Notes under the pieces: model-generated
What the model was told of the DNA's origin: nothing
Database searches by the model: none
What the model saw: only the letters and a program-made list of their open reading frames with translations
Origin: Nonomuraea thailandensis
Lineage (GTDB): Bacteria; Actinomycetota; Actinomycetes; Streptosporangiales; Streptosporangiaceae
Direction: 5' to 3'
Assembly: GCF_024172165.1 (NCBI RefSeq)
Contig: NZ_JAMZEB010000002.1
Coordinates: 11,239,001-11,303,000 of the forward strand
Length of the DNA: 64,000 bases
Shown: positions 1 through 8,977 of the stretch, piece after piece
How the letters are laid out: each line of letters begins with the position of its first letter
Position numbering within the stretch: the stretch's first letter is position 1
Program-made: the position numbers and the translations under genes

Positions 1-1215
1 GACCTGGAATCGAAGATCGCAGCAGCGAAGGCACGGTTGCGTGACCCGAAGCTGACCCGGCCGGAGCGGGCGCAGATCCGTGCTGAGATTTCCGACCTGC
101 AGCGGAAGGTGGCGGCGGCGAAGGCGGCGCTGGCGTCGGTCAACGGCAGTCGTGCGACGACGTTCATCGACACCATCTACCGGTACAGCGGTAAGCCGCG
201 GGTCGGCAGCGGCACCGTGTTGGCGCCCGGTTTGGCTCGTGGCGGCATCGTCGGCGGGCTCGGTGGGGTGAAGCGGTTCGCTGACGGCGGCGTGTCCGGT
301 GCCGGGTCCAGTCTCGCGATGGTGGGTGAGCAGGGGCCGGAGCTGGTGCGGCTGCCGGTCGGGTCGTCGGTGACCGGGGCGGGGCAGACGCGGGCGATGC
401 TCGGCGGCGGGGGCGCTTCCGGGTTCGGGTCGATCAGCATGGCATTCCGGCAGGCCGGAGGGGACAGCGCGGGCAGCCTGGCGGGGAGCATGCGGGACCT
501 GACGAAGGCGTTGCGCGAGGTCGTCTCGCTGAGGGACGGCATGTCGCGCTTCACCGACAGCGTGTTCGGCCAGGGCCGTGCGCTGATGGCGTACGAAGAG
601 GCGTGGGACGCCGTGCGCCGGTCGATGAAGGAGAACGGCAAGTCCCTCAACATCACGAAGGAGAAGGGGCGGGAGAACCGGACCGCGTTGATGGGTCTGG
701 CCGACGCGGCGCACCAGGTGGCGTTCGCGATGCGGGACATGGGCAAGCCGACGTCCGAGATCGTGACGAAGATGCGTGAGCAGCGCGCCGAGTTCATCAA
801 GATGGCCCGCGCGTTCGGCCTCACGAAGAAGGAAGCCACAGCGCTGGCGGACAAGTGGGGGCTCATCCCGTCCAAGGTCAAGAGCGTCCTCACCAAGGAG
901 TCCGCGGACCTCGCCTATAACAAGCAGGCGGAGGCGTTCAACGCCCGCCTCGACGGCAAGGCGACGGGCGGGCCAGCCGGCGGGTGGACGATGGTCGGCG
1001 AGCGCGGCGCCGAGCTCGTGAAACTACCCTTCGGTAGTCAGGTCACCTCGGCGAATCAGACCGCGGCCATGCTCGCAAGCGGCGCGGCGCCGGCCCCCAC
1101 CGTCATCGAGCTGCGGTCCTCCGGCAGCGCGATCGACGACATGCTCCTGCAGATCCTCCGCAAGGCCATCCGCGTCCGCGGTGGCAACGTCCAGCTCGTG
1201 CTCGGGAGGACCTGA
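1..1215 (+). CDS. Phage tail tape measure protein, C-terminal part (5' end outside window)
   Basis: The reading frame is open from the first base, so the gene starts upstream; only about 404 codons are visible. The first residues form an Ala/Lys-rich helix typical of tape measure coiled coils. Two copies of a motif common near the end of actinophage tape measures follow: FADGG...MVGEQGPELVRLP at 280-370 and GGWTMVGERGAELVKLP at 960-1040. The family sets tail length and is extruded during DNA injection. The stop overlaps the next start (TGATG), so the tail genes are translationally coupled. The assignment rests on these motifs and the downstream tail genes. Confidence 0.85.
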   Translation, partial: DLESKIAAAKARLRDPKLTRPERAQIRAEISDLQRKVAAAKAALASVNGSRATTFIDTIYRYSGKPRVGSGTVLAPGLARGGIVGGLGGVKRFADGGVSGAGSSLAMVGEQGPELVRLPVGSSVTGAGQTRAMLGGGGASGFGSISMAFRQAGGDSAGSLAGSMRDLTKALREVVSLRDGMSRFTDSVFGQGRALMAYEEAWDAVRRSMKENGKSLNITKEKGRENRTALMGLADAAHQVAFAMRDMGKPTSEIVTKMREQRAEFIKMARAFGLTKKEATALADKWGLIPSKVKSVLTKESADLAYNKQAEAFNARLDGKATGGPAGGWTMVGERGAELVKLPFGSQVTSANQTAAMLASGAAPAPTVIELRSSGSAIDDMLLQILRKAIRVRGGNVQLVLGRT

Positions 1216-3983
1216 TGGCGTTCCCTCAGACCGTCCTGCCGCTGGCCGTCGAGCTGCATCTCGACGGCGCGTGGGTGGACGTCACCTCGCACGTGTACCG
1301 CCGAGACATGGTGAGCATCCGGCGCGGCCGGGCGGACGAGGCCGGGCAGGTCGACCGGTCCTCCTGCTCGCTGACCATGAACAACAGGGACGGCCGCTAC
1401 AGCCCCAGGAACCCCGTCGGCCCGTACTACGGGCAGCTCACCCGCAACACCCCGATCCGGATCGCCATTGAGGACGGCGACACCTACCTCGCGCTCGACG
1501 GCACAACCGGCGACCGGGCCACCACGCCCGACCACGCGAGCTTGGACATCACGGGCGACATCGACATCCGCATCGACCTGACCGCCGCCTCCTGGCGGAC
1601 GGTGATGGACATGGCCGCCAAGTACGAGACCACCGGCAACCAGAGGAGCTGGGCGTTCTACCTGCACGGCGACGGCGGCGGGCGGCCGTGCTTCACCTGG
1701 TCGGCGAACGGGACGGCGACCACCGACATCGTGGCCACCGTGCCGTGCCCTGCTCCGGCGAGCGGGCGCCAGGCGCTGCGGGTGACGTTCGACGTCAACA
1801 ACGGAGCGGGCGGCAACACGGCGACCTTCTACTACGCCGAGACGATCGCCGGGCCGTGGACGCAGCTCGGCGACCCCGTCGTCACCGCGGGCACGACGTC
1901 GATCTTCTCCAGCTCGGCCGAGCTGGAGGTCGGCGACGTCACCGACTTCACCGGGTTCCCGGTGGTCGGGGCGGTGCACGCGTTCGAGCTGCGCAACGGC
2001 ATCGCCGGGTCGATCGTGGCCAACCCCGACTTCACCGCGCAGACACCCGGCGCGGCCAGCTTCGCCGACTCGTCCGGCCGGACGTGGACGGTGCAGGGGG
2101 GCGCCGCCATCAGCAACCGGTGCTGGCGCTTCCACGGCGAGGTGAGCAGCTGGCCGCCGCGGTGGGACATCACCGGTGAGGACGCCTACGTCCCGATCGA
2201 GGCGTCCGGCGTGCTCCAGCGGCTGAGCCGGGGTGGCGATTCCCGAGACTCCAGCGGTGCTCAGGGAGGCGTTCTCGGCTCAGCCATGTACCGGGGCCGC
2301 ATCTTCGACACAGCGGGCCTGGTGGCGTACTGGCCGCTCCAAGATGCCGAAGGCAGCACGTCGCTGGCGCCGGCGCTCGACCATGGACCGCTGACCATCA
2401 TCGGCACGCCGACGCTCGCGGGGTTCGAGGGGTTCACCGCCTCGAACCCGATCCTGGTGCTGGCCAACGCCGAGCTGCGCGGCGGCGCGCCCACCTACAC
2501 CGACACCGGGCAGACACAGATCCGCTTCCTCATGGCGGTCCCGTCGGGCGGCGACGCTGACAACCAGGCCATCTTGACGTTCTACACGACCGGCTCCGTG
2601 CGCAGGTGGGAGCTGCACTACGGCACCGGCGGCACTCTCGGACTGAGGGCGTTCGACGCCGGCGGCACGCAGCTGTTCGACACCGGCGACATGGCCTATG
2701 CCGTGAACGGCGAACTTCTCCTCGTCAGCGTCGAACTCACGCAGGACGGCGCTGATATCGACTACACGGTGAGCACGCTCGAACCGGGCGCCTCCTCGGG
2801 GCTGGCCACCTCAGCCACGCTGAACGCGAACACCGTGGGCCGCGTCGGCTCGGTGATCCTCAACCCGGCCGGTGGGCTCATCACCACAGCAATCGGCCAC
2901 CTCAGCATCCAGAACGTCGTCACGACCCTCTTCGACCTCGGCTCCCAGCTCGACGCCTGGCGGGGCGAGCGGGCCGGCCGCCGCATCGAGCGGCTCTGCG
3001 CGGAGGAGGGCGTCGCGTTCCGGGCGCTCGGCGACCTCGACGACAGCGCCAGGCTCGGCGCGCAGCTCCCCGACACCCTGATGAACCTGATCCGGGCAGC
3101 GGCCGACGCCGACGCGGGGATGCTGTTCGAGCCGCGCGACGTGCTCGGGCTCGGCTACCGGACCCGCACGTCGCTGTACAACCAGGCCGCCCGGCTCGCC
3201 CTCGACTACGAGCAGCACGAGCTGGCCGACGCCGTGTCCCCGGTGGACGACGACCAGGCGATCACGAACGACGTGACCGTCACCCGCACCGGCGGCTCCA
3301 GCGCGCGGGCGGTGCAGGAGACCGGCACCCTGTCCGTTCTGCCACCCCCGGCCGGGGTGGGCCGCTACCCGGGCGAGGTCACGGTCAACGTCGAGTACGA
3401 CCTCGACCTGTTCGAGCAGGCCGGGTGGCGGCTGCATCTCGGCACCGTGGATGAGGCCCGATACCCGCAGCTCAGCATCAACTTCGCGCACGAGAGCTTC
3501 GCCAGCGACGCCGCGCAGACGGCGGCGGGGCGGGCGCTGGAGGTCGGCGACCGGGTCACGGTGGCCAACCCTCCCGAGGAGATGCCGCCGGAGACGATCA
3601 GCCAGTTGGTACAGGGCATGTCGGAGGAGCTCGGCAATTTCGAGCACAGCATGACGCTCAACTGCTCGCCCGAGTCCCCATACCAGGTGGGCACCTACGA
3701 CGGCACCGCGCGCTACGAGCCGTACGACACCGTGCTCAACGAGCCGTTGGACACGACGGAGACAGGGGTGGACATCACCACGGCGACCGGGCCGCTCTGG
3801 TCCACCACCTCCACCGGCTACCAGATCATCATCGGCGGCGAGGTGATGACCGTGACCGCCGTCGGCGCCGCGGCGGGCACCGTGCAGACCCTCACCGTCA
3901 CCCGGAGCGTCAACGGCGTGGTCAAAAGCCACGCCAGCGGTGCCGAGGTGCGCATGTTCCAACCCGCCATCTACGCGCTGTAA
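1215..3983 (+). CDS. Large phage minor tail protein with LamG-like domains
   Basis: This 922-aa protein starts at an ATG overlapping the tape measure stop. The N-terminus (about residues 1-85) carries the SLTMNNRDGRYSPRNP motif seen in many actinophage minor tail proteins encoded directly after the tape measure. Two regions resemble concanavalin/LamG folds: about 90-290 and about 355-560, the second beginning at GLVAYWPLQDAEGS. The remaining 350 residues look like tail-baseplate structure and end in a small beta-rich domain. Inferred role: distal tail or receptor-proximal structural protein. The lectin-like domains may bind surface glycans, which the sequence does not prove. Confidence 0.8.
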   Translation: MAFPQTVLPLAVELHLDGAWVDVTSHVYRRDMVSIRRGRADEAGQVDRSSCSLTMNNRDGRYSPRNPVGPYYGQLTRNTPIRIAIEDGDTYLALDGTTGDRATTPDHASLDITGDIDIRIDLTAASWRTVMDMAAKYETTGNQRSWAFYLHGDGGGRPCFTWSANGTATTDIVATVPCPAPASGRQALRVTFDVNNGAGGNTATFYYAETIAGPWTQLGDPVVTAGTTSIFSSSAELEVGDVTDFTGFPVVGAVHAFELRNGIAGSIVANPDFTAQTPGAASFADSSGRTWTVQGGAAISNRCWRFHGEVSSWPPRWDITGEDAYVPIEASGVLQRLSRGGDSRDSSGAQGGVLGSAMYRGRIFDTAGLVAYWPLQDAEGSTSLAPALDHGPLTIIGTPTLAGFEGFTASNPILVLANAELRGGAPTYTDTGQTQIRFLMAVPSGGDADNQAILTFYTTGSVRRWELHYGTGGTLGLRAFDAGGTQLFDTGDMAYAVNGELLLVSVELTQDGADIDYTVSTLEPGASSGLATSATLNANTVGRVGSVILNPAGGLITTAIGHLSIQNVVTTLFDLGSQLDAWRGERAGRRIERLCAEEGVAFRALGDLDDSARLGAQLPDTLMNLIRAAADADAGMLFEPRDVLGLGYRTRTSLYNQAARLALDYEQHELADAVSPVDDDQAITNDVTVTRTGGSSARAVQETGTLSVLPPPAGVGRYPGEVTVNVEYDLDLFEQAGWRLHLGTVDEARYPQLSINFAHESFASDAAQTAAGRALEVGDRVTVANPPEEMPPETISQLVQGMSEELGNFEHSMTLNCSPESPYQVGTYDGTARYEPYDTVLNEPLDTTETGVDITTATGPLWSTTSTGYQIIIGGEVMTVTAVGAAAGTVQTLTVTRSVNGVVKSHASGAEVRMFQPAIYAL

Positions 3984-3994
3984 GGAGATCAACA

Positions 3995-4231
3995 ATGTCG
4001 TACGAGTGGACCGGCGAAGTTGTGCAGTACCCGCAGAACAAGGTCAATTTCTCGGTCAACGATGGGACCTTCTGGGTCGACCTCATGGGGAACCTCTCCG
4101 GAGAGGAGGACACTCCCGCCGACGCTGCACTGCTCATGGGCAAGATCAAGGACGCACTCGAAGCAGCCAATCTCAACGTGGGCGCGATCTATCTGAGCGG
4201 CATCTGCCACCAGACCCTCACCGAAATCTGA
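3995..4231 (+). CDS. Small phage protein of unknown function
   Basis: A 78-aa ORF with a strong AAGGAG ribosome binding site 8 nt before the ATG, lying between two tail genes on the same strand. The protein is acidic and soluble, with one Cys near the C-terminus (SGICHQTL). I recognise no domain. Its position suggests a tail-tip accessory protein, but that is context only. Confidence 0.7.
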   Translation: MSYEWTGEVVQYPQNKVNFSVNDGTFWVDLMGNLSGEEDTPADAALLMGKIKDALEAANLNVGAIYLSGICHQTLTEI

Positions 4232-4258
4232 TCCCAGGGCAAGGGAGAGGAGGCCGTT

Positions 4259-5179
4259 TTGCCGAACATCCTGGTCGGGGCGCCTGTCTCAGCATCTGAC
4301 CGCCCTGCATCGGCATGGGCGTCCGACACCACGGCCAATACCGACATCGGCTCCACGAGCTTCATCGCGGGCACGCCACAGGTGTCGCTCACCTTCGTCG
4401 CGCCGACTAGCGGTGCCGTGCTCCTCTCGGTCGGCGTCGCCGGCGCGGACAACGGCGGCACCAACCGCATCCACCTCGCGCCCGAAGTGCGCGTCGGCAG
4501 CGTGGCAGGCGCCGTGGTGCTGGCCGCCGACGTGACCAGCCGCGGCGTGGGTCTGCCTGGCGAGTCGTCGGCCAACGTGCACAGGTCGAGGACGACTCTG
4601 CTGACCGGGTTGACCGCGGGGACGACCTACTTCGCCAGGACGATGCACAAGGTGTCCGGTGGGCTGACGGCGGACATCGCGGTCCGGGAGATCACGGTCA
4701 TCCCCACGCCGCTCGGCAGTTCGTTTGCGGGCAGGCCGGTGCGGGCGCTCGACTATCCGCCCGCCACCTGGGCGCAGGACACGACGCAGATCAACAACCC
4801 GACGAACCCGGGCTATATCGCGGGGACGCCGGCGGTGGAGCTCACGTTCACGGCGCCGACGTCCGGCCGGGTCCTGCTCATCGTGGGCGGCGGGCTCGGC
4901 AACGGCGCGGCGGGAGACCGCATCTTTCTCTCGCCGGAGGTGCGGGAGACGAACTCGAGCGGCGCCGTCGTGCTCACCCCCTCGGTCACCTCGCGCGGCT
5001 TCGGGTCCGACATAGCCGCCGCGGCGTTCGCCTACGGCAGCAGGGAGAGCGTCCTCGACGGGCTCACCCCCGGCCAGCTCTACTACGCCCGCGTCATGTA
5101 CGCCGTCCAGACGGGCGACCCGGGCGGCTCGACGCAGGACATCGCGGCCCGCGACATCACGGTGGTGCCGATCCCATGA
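4259..5179 (+). CDS. Phage tail fibre-like protein with two tandem domains
   Basis: This 306-aa protein uses a TTG start preceded by GGGAGAGGAGG. It consists of two homologous units of about 150 residues. Each has the order xAGTPxVxLTFxAPTSG, a Gly-rich strand, DRIFLSPEVR or a variant, SVTSRG, and a C-terminal LTxGxxYYxR...DIAxRxITVxP block. The next gene carries a third copy. The beta-rich repeats fit a head-fibre, tail-tip or receptor-binding module of actinophages. It overlaps the next gene by ATGA. The exact role is not established. Confidence 0.7.
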   Translation: MPNILVGAPVSASDRPASAWASDTTANTDIGSTSFIAGTPQVSLTFVAPTSGAVLLSVGVAGADNGGTNRIHLAPEVRVGSVAGAVVLAADVTSRGVGLPGESSANVHRSRTTLLTGLTAGTTYFARTMHKVSGGLTADIAVREITVIPTPLGSSFAGRPVRALDYPPATWAQDTTQINNPTNPGYIAGTPAVELTFTAPTSGRVLLIVGGGLGNGAAGDRIFLSPEVRETNSSGAVVLTPSVTSRGFGSDIAAAAFAYGSRESVLDGLTPGQLYYARVMYAVQTGDPGGSTQDIAARDITVVPIP

Positions 5180-5637
5180 CGATCAAAGCCGGTGACCTCG
5201 TCCGCACGCTCCCGCCGACGGCGTTCTTCCACGACGACACGATCCTGACGGAGATCTCCAACACCAGCTACGCGACGGGCAGCCCCGAGATCGGTGTCTA
5301 CTTCGTAGCCCCGCCTTCGGGCAAGGTTCGCTTGACGATCGGCGGCGGATTCAGGGACAACGGCGCCGCCCCGCTGGACCGGATCTTCCTGTCCCCGCAA
5401 CTGTTCCGAGACAGCAGCGACGGCACGGAGGTCCTCGCCCCCAGCGTCACCCTGCGCGGATATCTCAGCCTGTCGAACAACACCGCGTTCCAGTACGGGT
5501 GCCGCGTCTCCCTCATCGAGAACTTGACGCCGGGCCAGCTCTACTACATCCGCACCATGCACCTGGTCACGCCCGGAACCGATCCCGACAACGCCGACAT
5601 CGCCGCCCGCGACCTGATCGTCATCCCGCTGCCATGA
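5176..5637 (+). CDS. Phage tail fibre-like protein, single domain (third copy of the repeat)
   Basis: A 153-aa protein whose whole length matches each half of the preceding 306-aa protein: a TGSPEIGVYFVAPPSG block, DRIFLSPQLFRD, SVTLRG, LTPGQLYYIRTMH, then DIAARDLIVIPLP. The ATG overlaps the previous stop (ATGA). Domain duplication plus gene splitting or fusion is the simplest history. Probable structural protein of the tail tip; no enzymatic motifs. Confidence 0.7.
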   Translation: MTIKAGDLVRTLPPTAFFHDDTILTEISNTSYATGSPEIGVYFVAPPSGKVRLTIGGGFRDNGAAPLDRIFLSPQLFRDSSDGTEVLAPSVTLRGYLSLSNNTAFQYGCRVSLIENLTPGQLYYIRTMHLVTPGTDPDNADIAARDLIVIPLP

Positions 5638-5647
5638 GGAGCAGCTC

Positions 5648-6073
5648 ATGACCTTGAACAGGAAGGACCGCCTGCGCCTCAACCCGTTCGGCTCGGCGGC
5701 CGCCGCGGCGGCCGTGGCCCTGGGCCTGCTCGGCCTGGTCGTCGGCCAGGACATTTCTCAGGGCATGACCAACAGCTTGCGCGGAGTCGCCGGCCCTGTC
5801 GCCCACCTGTGGGGTGCCGAGCTCGCCGCCGGCGGGCTGCTCAAGCTCGTGGGGTTGTACTGGCAGCACAGCGAGCTGGAGACGCCGGGCCTGTGGATGC
5901 TCGCCGGCGGCTACGCCTTCTACTCCATCACCGTCATGGTCGGCCTGGGCGTGCACGGCCTGGCCGCTGGCATCATCTCCGGCGCCCTGGCCGTCGGCTG
6001 CCTCGTCAAGGTTCGCGTGATCATGCGCAGCGCCCGCACCGCGGCGCGAGAGAGCCGAGAGGGGGAGACGTGA
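5648..6073 (+). CDS. Phage membrane protein, holin-like position
   Basis: A 141-aa hydrophobic protein with an AGGAG site before the ATG. Hydrophobic segments lie near residues 15-33, 42-60, 83-100 and 102-122, with a basic C-terminal tail. It sits between the fibre genes and a coiled-coil protein, upstream of the endolysin. Actinophage lysis cassettes often carry several small membrane proteins, so it may be a holin or antiholin, but no family motif settles it. Confidence 0.65.
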   Translation: MTLNRKDRLRLNPFGSAAAAAAVALGLLGLVVGQDISQGMTNSLRGVAGPVAHLWGAELAAGGLLKLVGLYWQHSELETPGLWMLAGGYAFYSITVMVGLGVHGLAAGIISGALAVGCLVKVRVIMRSARTAARESREGET

Positions 6074-6393
6074 CGTGGACCGAGGTTCTGGTCTCCATCG
6101 CTCAGGTCGCCGCAGGCGGAGGCATCGTCCAGGCGATCATGGCCATCACCCGTCGCCGCCGGGACCTACGCCAGCTGGACCGGCAGACCGACTCTGTCGC
6201 TGTGGAGACGGCGGACAAGGTCGTCAACATGCTGCGCACCGAGCTGGACACGGCCAAGGCCGAGATCGCCGAGTTGCGGCAGGAACGCGCCGACCAGCAA
6301 CGGCAGATCCAGCAGCTCGCCGAGCAGGTGTCGATCCTGCGGGCCGAACTCGCGGTGGCCAAGGCAGAGATCTTCCGTCTCAGCGGAACGTAA
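6070..6393 (+). CDS. Small phage protein: membrane anchor plus coiled coil
   Basis: The GTG start overlaps the stop of the preceding membrane protein (GTGA), giving 107 aa. Residues 1-25 include a hydrophobic stretch (VSIAQVAAGGGIVQAIMAI), followed by a basic RRRRDLRQ patch and then a long heptad-rich coiled coil to the end. A longer reading from 5809 in this frame is an overlap artefact, because the real neighbour covers it. Topology resembles holin-partner or spanin-like proteins; the function is unproven. Confidence 0.65.
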   Translation: MTWTEVLVSIAQVAAGGGIVQAIMAITRRRRDLRQLDRQTDSVAVETADKVVNMLRTELDTAKAEIAELRQERADQQRQIQQLAEQVSILRAELAVAKAEIFRLSGT

Positions 6394-6409
6394 GCAAGGA
6401 GGTAGGAAC

Positions 6410-6559
6410 GTGCCCGAGATGAGCGAGGCCGAGCTGGTGGCCGAGCGGGTCAACCAGCACCCCACGGGGCCGACAGAGCCGGATGAGGAGGAGGTTCTCC
6501 GCCGGCTGTACGGGGAGGCCGACTCCGGCGGCATCTACCGCGGCGAGCCGCAGTCGTGA
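6410..6559 (+). CDS. 49-aa phage protein upstream of the endolysin
   Basis: A GTG start is preceded by AGGAGG at a good distance. The 49-aa acidic product ends in a conserved-looking segment (EEEVLRRLYGEADSGGIYRG). Its stop overlaps the endolysin start (GTGA). Very small proteins of this kind sit directly before the endolysin in many Streptomyces phages; I know no function. Coupling to the lysin suggests co-regulated expression. Confidence 0.6.
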   Translation: MPEMSEAELVAERVNQHPTGPTEPDEEEVLRRLYGEADSGGIYRGEPQS

Positions 6560-7332
6560 GCGGCGCCAAGGCGATGCTTGCCGAGGCCCGTCAGGACCTC
6601 GGCCTGAGCGGCCGTCCCAACCGAGTCACGCGCTGGTACGCCAAGCGCAACGGCAGCGAGTTCTTGGAAGCGCCGTGGTGTGACCAGAGCATCACCTACT
6701 GGGCACACGAGTCGGGCAATGCCGAGGCCGTGCTGCCCGCCGGAGACAGGGCCTACACCGTGTGGCATGCGCAGGACGGCCAGCGCCTCGGCCGCTGGCA
6801 CGCCGGCACCGCCGCCAATGTCCGGGCGCACGCCGTGCCCGGATCGGTGATCTTCTTCGACTGGGGCGGCACCAACGAGACAGGCGCGATCGATCACGTG
6901 GGCCTGGTCGAGGTCAATTTGCAGGACGGGCGCGTGCAGACGATCGAGGCGAACACGGGCGACGCGGTAAAGCGCCGCATCAGAGGGCCCGAGGTCATCG
7001 CGGGGTTCTGGACCCCCGACTACAACAAGGAGGACAACGTGACCGGAGACACCATCTACAAGGCGACGTGGGAGACGGACGCCATGCCGGTGCCATACGG
7101 CTCCGAGACGAACAAGGAGTGGAAGCCCCGCAGCGTGCTCGTCGACCACGGCGTGCAGCTGCGCAAGATCCTCACCGCCATCGAGGCGCAGGGCGCCACC
7201 ATCAAGGCCCTGGCCGACGCCCTCGCGCAGCAGGACCAGGCCGTCGACGTCGACGCGCTCATCGGCCGGATCCGCGAGGAGATCGAGCGGGTGACCGTGC
7301 GGCTCGACGTGACGGACACGCCGCAGCCCTGA
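6556..7332 (+). CDS. Phage endolysin with CHAP amidase/peptidase domain
   Basis: This 258-aa protein cleaves peptidoglycan at the end of the lytic cycle. The CHAP-type domain covers about residues 1-155: the catalytic Cys lies in PWCDQSITYW, the His in AIDHVGLVE, and the IEANTG turn follows. About 100 residues after GFWTPDYN form a polar, partly helical tail (VDALIGRIREEIERVTV) that may bind cell wall or oligomerise. The GTG start overlaps the small upstream ORF, and the holin gene follows 53 bp later, a normal lysis cassette. Confidence 0.85.
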   Translation: MSGAKAMLAEARQDLGLSGRPNRVTRWYAKRNGSEFLEAPWCDQSITYWAHESGNAEAVLPAGDRAYTVWHAQDGQRLGRWHAGTAANVRAHAVPGSVIFFDWGGTNETGAIDHVGLVEVNLQDGRVQTIEANTGDAVKRRIRGPEVIAGFWTPDYNKEDNVTGDTIYKATWETDAMPVPYGSETNKEWKPRSVLVDHGVQLRKILTAIEAQGATIKALADALAQQDQAVDVDALIGRIREEIERVTVRLDVTDTPQP

Positions 7333-7385
7333 CCTGCGCCGAAGCGCGAGGTTTCTGTTTTCCGCCCACGAATGAGGAGGACGAC

Positions 7386-7625
7386 ATGCGGAGACGAATC
7401 TGGACCGGCGTGTTCTGGGTTGACGCCGGCGAGCGGTTGATCGGGGCGGGCGCCGGGTCGGCGCTGGCCCTGCTGAGCGCTGACGGGCTCGGGCTGCTGG
7501 ACGTGAAGTGGGAGACGGTCGGCTCGGTAGCTGGGCTGGCCGCGCTCCTCAGCCTGCTCAAGTCCCTCGTGGCCGGGACGACGGGGGACCCGGGCACGGC
7601 AGGGTTCACGGGCGGCACCCGGTAG
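7386..7625 (+). CDS. Phage holin, r1t-like family
   Basis: A 79-aa protein starting at an ATG with GAGGAGG upstream. It has a short basic N-terminus, the FWVDAGERLIGAGAGSALAL segment, then LLDVKWETVGSVAGLAALLS, the two-helix pattern of r1t-type holins of actinophages. It would form membrane lesions that release the endolysin encoded just upstream. It is the last gene of the tail/lysis module and is followed by a strong hairpin. Confidence 0.8.
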   Translation: MRRRIWTGVFWVDAGERLIGAGAGSALALLSADGLGLLDVKWETVGSVAGLAALLSLLKSLVAGTTGDPGTAGFTGGTR

Positions 7626-7738
7626 GGACTCCGTCTGGAGACGATCGAGCCGGTCAGCGGGGCGGCCGGCGTCGCCACGGCCACCGCGTCGACCTGGCCG
7701 TCTCGGCCGGGGCACGGGGTACGCCACCGGACGCTGGT

Positions 7739-7775
7739 GGGCCCCACCCCTACAATCCTCCACGGGGTGGGGCCC
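7739..7775. terminator. Bidirectional terminator hairpin
   Basis: A perfect 12-bp inverted repeat, GGGCCCCACCCC (7739-7750) with GGGGTGGGGCCC (7764-7775), encloses a 13-nt loop. It lies between the holin gene and a convergent minus-strand gene ending at 7795. There is no long T tract, which is common in high-GC actinomycetes. It marks the border between the phage late module and the next block. Confidence 0.7.
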
Positions 7776-7794
7776 AATAGCCCGGTGGACTGTT

Positions 7795-8481
7795 CTAACA
7801 CCGGGCCGTCTTGCGCCCTGGTACGGACTCGTCTCTCATGTCCTCCAAGGCCAGCCACGGCTGCTTGCCCAGCGCGAAGCGCATCCAGTACGCCGTATCC
7901 GGCCCGTACTGGATGTGGAGCTCGTGCCGCGCCTTCACGGCCGGCGCAGGGAAGCCCTCGCCGGGCTCATACAGGTCGGCGGTGACCGCGAACGGCCGGG
8001 TGCCCGCCACCGTGACCAGCCTGGCCCGCTCGATCAGCCGCGGGCACGTCTCCAGCGCCTCATCAAGGCAGTCCGGGCAGGTGGGCGGCAGGTTCGTGAT
8101 CGGCATCCCGTCCGGCGTGGTCGCGGGGTCCTCGACGAACAGCCACCACGTCCGGCCATCCTTTCGCCGGCACGGCCCGGTGCAGACCATGCACAGGTGC
8201 TCGCGCATCATGACACGCGTGCGCGGCGTGTTGATCGCTTTCCACTTGTACGCCCCTGACCGGTCCTGGCCATGCCGCAGCCAGAGCACGCCGTGCTCCC
8301 AATCGTCCGGGTGCGGGTCCTCGTACGTCAGGAACAGCGCTGCGGACTCGGGGTCGAACGCCCAGGTCAGCCGATGATCCTCGACCTCCCCTGTCCATAG
8401 GTTCTGATCTGGGATTCGCCAACCGCCCCGAGTACGACGGGACGGCGCCGCCGGGTCCTGACAGATGGCGTGTCCGCTCAC
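7795..8481 (-). CDS. Hypothetical protein with Cys-rich (zinc-binding-like) region
   Basis: The GTG start at 8481 overlaps the upstream stop (GTGA), so the 228-aa product begins VSGHAICQD. An open frame continues to 8712 but is an overlap of the neighbour. The middle contains CMVCTGPC followed about 40 residues later by CPDC and CPRL, compatible with a bound metal. I recognise no enzymatic signature. Proteins of this look occur in actinomycete phages and integrative elements. It pairs with the gene immediately upstream. Confidence 0.6.
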   Translation of the reverse strand: MSGHAICQDPAAPSRRTRGGWRIPDQNLWTGEVEDHRLTWAFDPESAALFLTYEDPHPDDWEHGVLWLRHGQDRSGAYKWKAINTPRTRVMMREHLCMVCTGPCRRKDGRTWWLFVEDPATTPDGMPITNLPPTCPDCLDEALETCPRLIERARLVTVAGTRPFAVTADLYEPGEGFPAPAVKARHELHIQYGPDTAYWMRFALGKQPWLALEDMRDESVPGRKTARC

Positions 8482-8900
8482 GGCCGCTGCGCTCCGGCCG
8501 GATGCCTGATAGGGCAGGGGTGATCGACGTGCTTGTTCGGGCAGCAGATCATCCCGATGGTGACGAATCGGCCGGCGAGCAGCCACTCGCCCCACTGCAC
8601 ATCGACGCCCGCAGGCAGCAGCCCGCGAGCGTTCCGCAACCGGTCTTCCAGGGGTACGCCCTCGGGCAGGACGAACGAGCCTCGCGCCTGCTCGTACTGG
8701 GCCGCCATCCATTCCAGCGCCGCGTCGAGGTCCTGCTGTTCGTACGTGGCGGCGATCCGGGACGCCGGCTTGGCCAGCCAGTCACCCGTCCGCATCGGCG
8801 GAAGATGCGAGGTCAGAAAGTCCGGGGACGTCGATCGGCGCTCGGCCTCGCGCCCGCGGTCCTCGCCGTTGCCCGTCCACGTGTAGGCATGCCAATGCAT
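8478..8900 (-). CDS. Hypothetical protein coupled to the Cys-rich gene
   Basis: A 140-aa product starting at the ATG at 8900 (MHWHAYTWTG); the open frame extends 19 codons further without a better start. It is charged and soluble, with a helical middle (DLDAALEWMAAQYEQARG) and a Cys/His cluster close to the C-terminus (CCPNKHVDHPCPIRH) that could hold a metal. The stop overlaps the next start. No family recognised; probably a two-gene unit of the mobile element. Confidence 0.55.
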   Translation of the reverse strand: MHWHAYTWTGNGEDRGREAERRSTSPDFLTSHLPPMRTGDWLAKPASRIAATYEQQDLDAALEWMAAQYEQARGSFVLPEGVPLEDRLRNARGLLPAGVDVQWGEWLLAGRFVTIGMICCPNKHVDHPCPIRHPAGAQRP

Positions 8901-8977
8901 GATCAGAAAAGCTCTCTCGTAGAGTGCGGGGTGGCGGCCCCTGCGTGGTTGGATCATGCAGGGGCCGCCCGTCTCGG

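Noticed and set aside
2811..3995. 394-aa and related minus-strand frames in the tail gene
   Set aside because: Complement of a clearly coding tail gene; no start signal, no recognisable protein.
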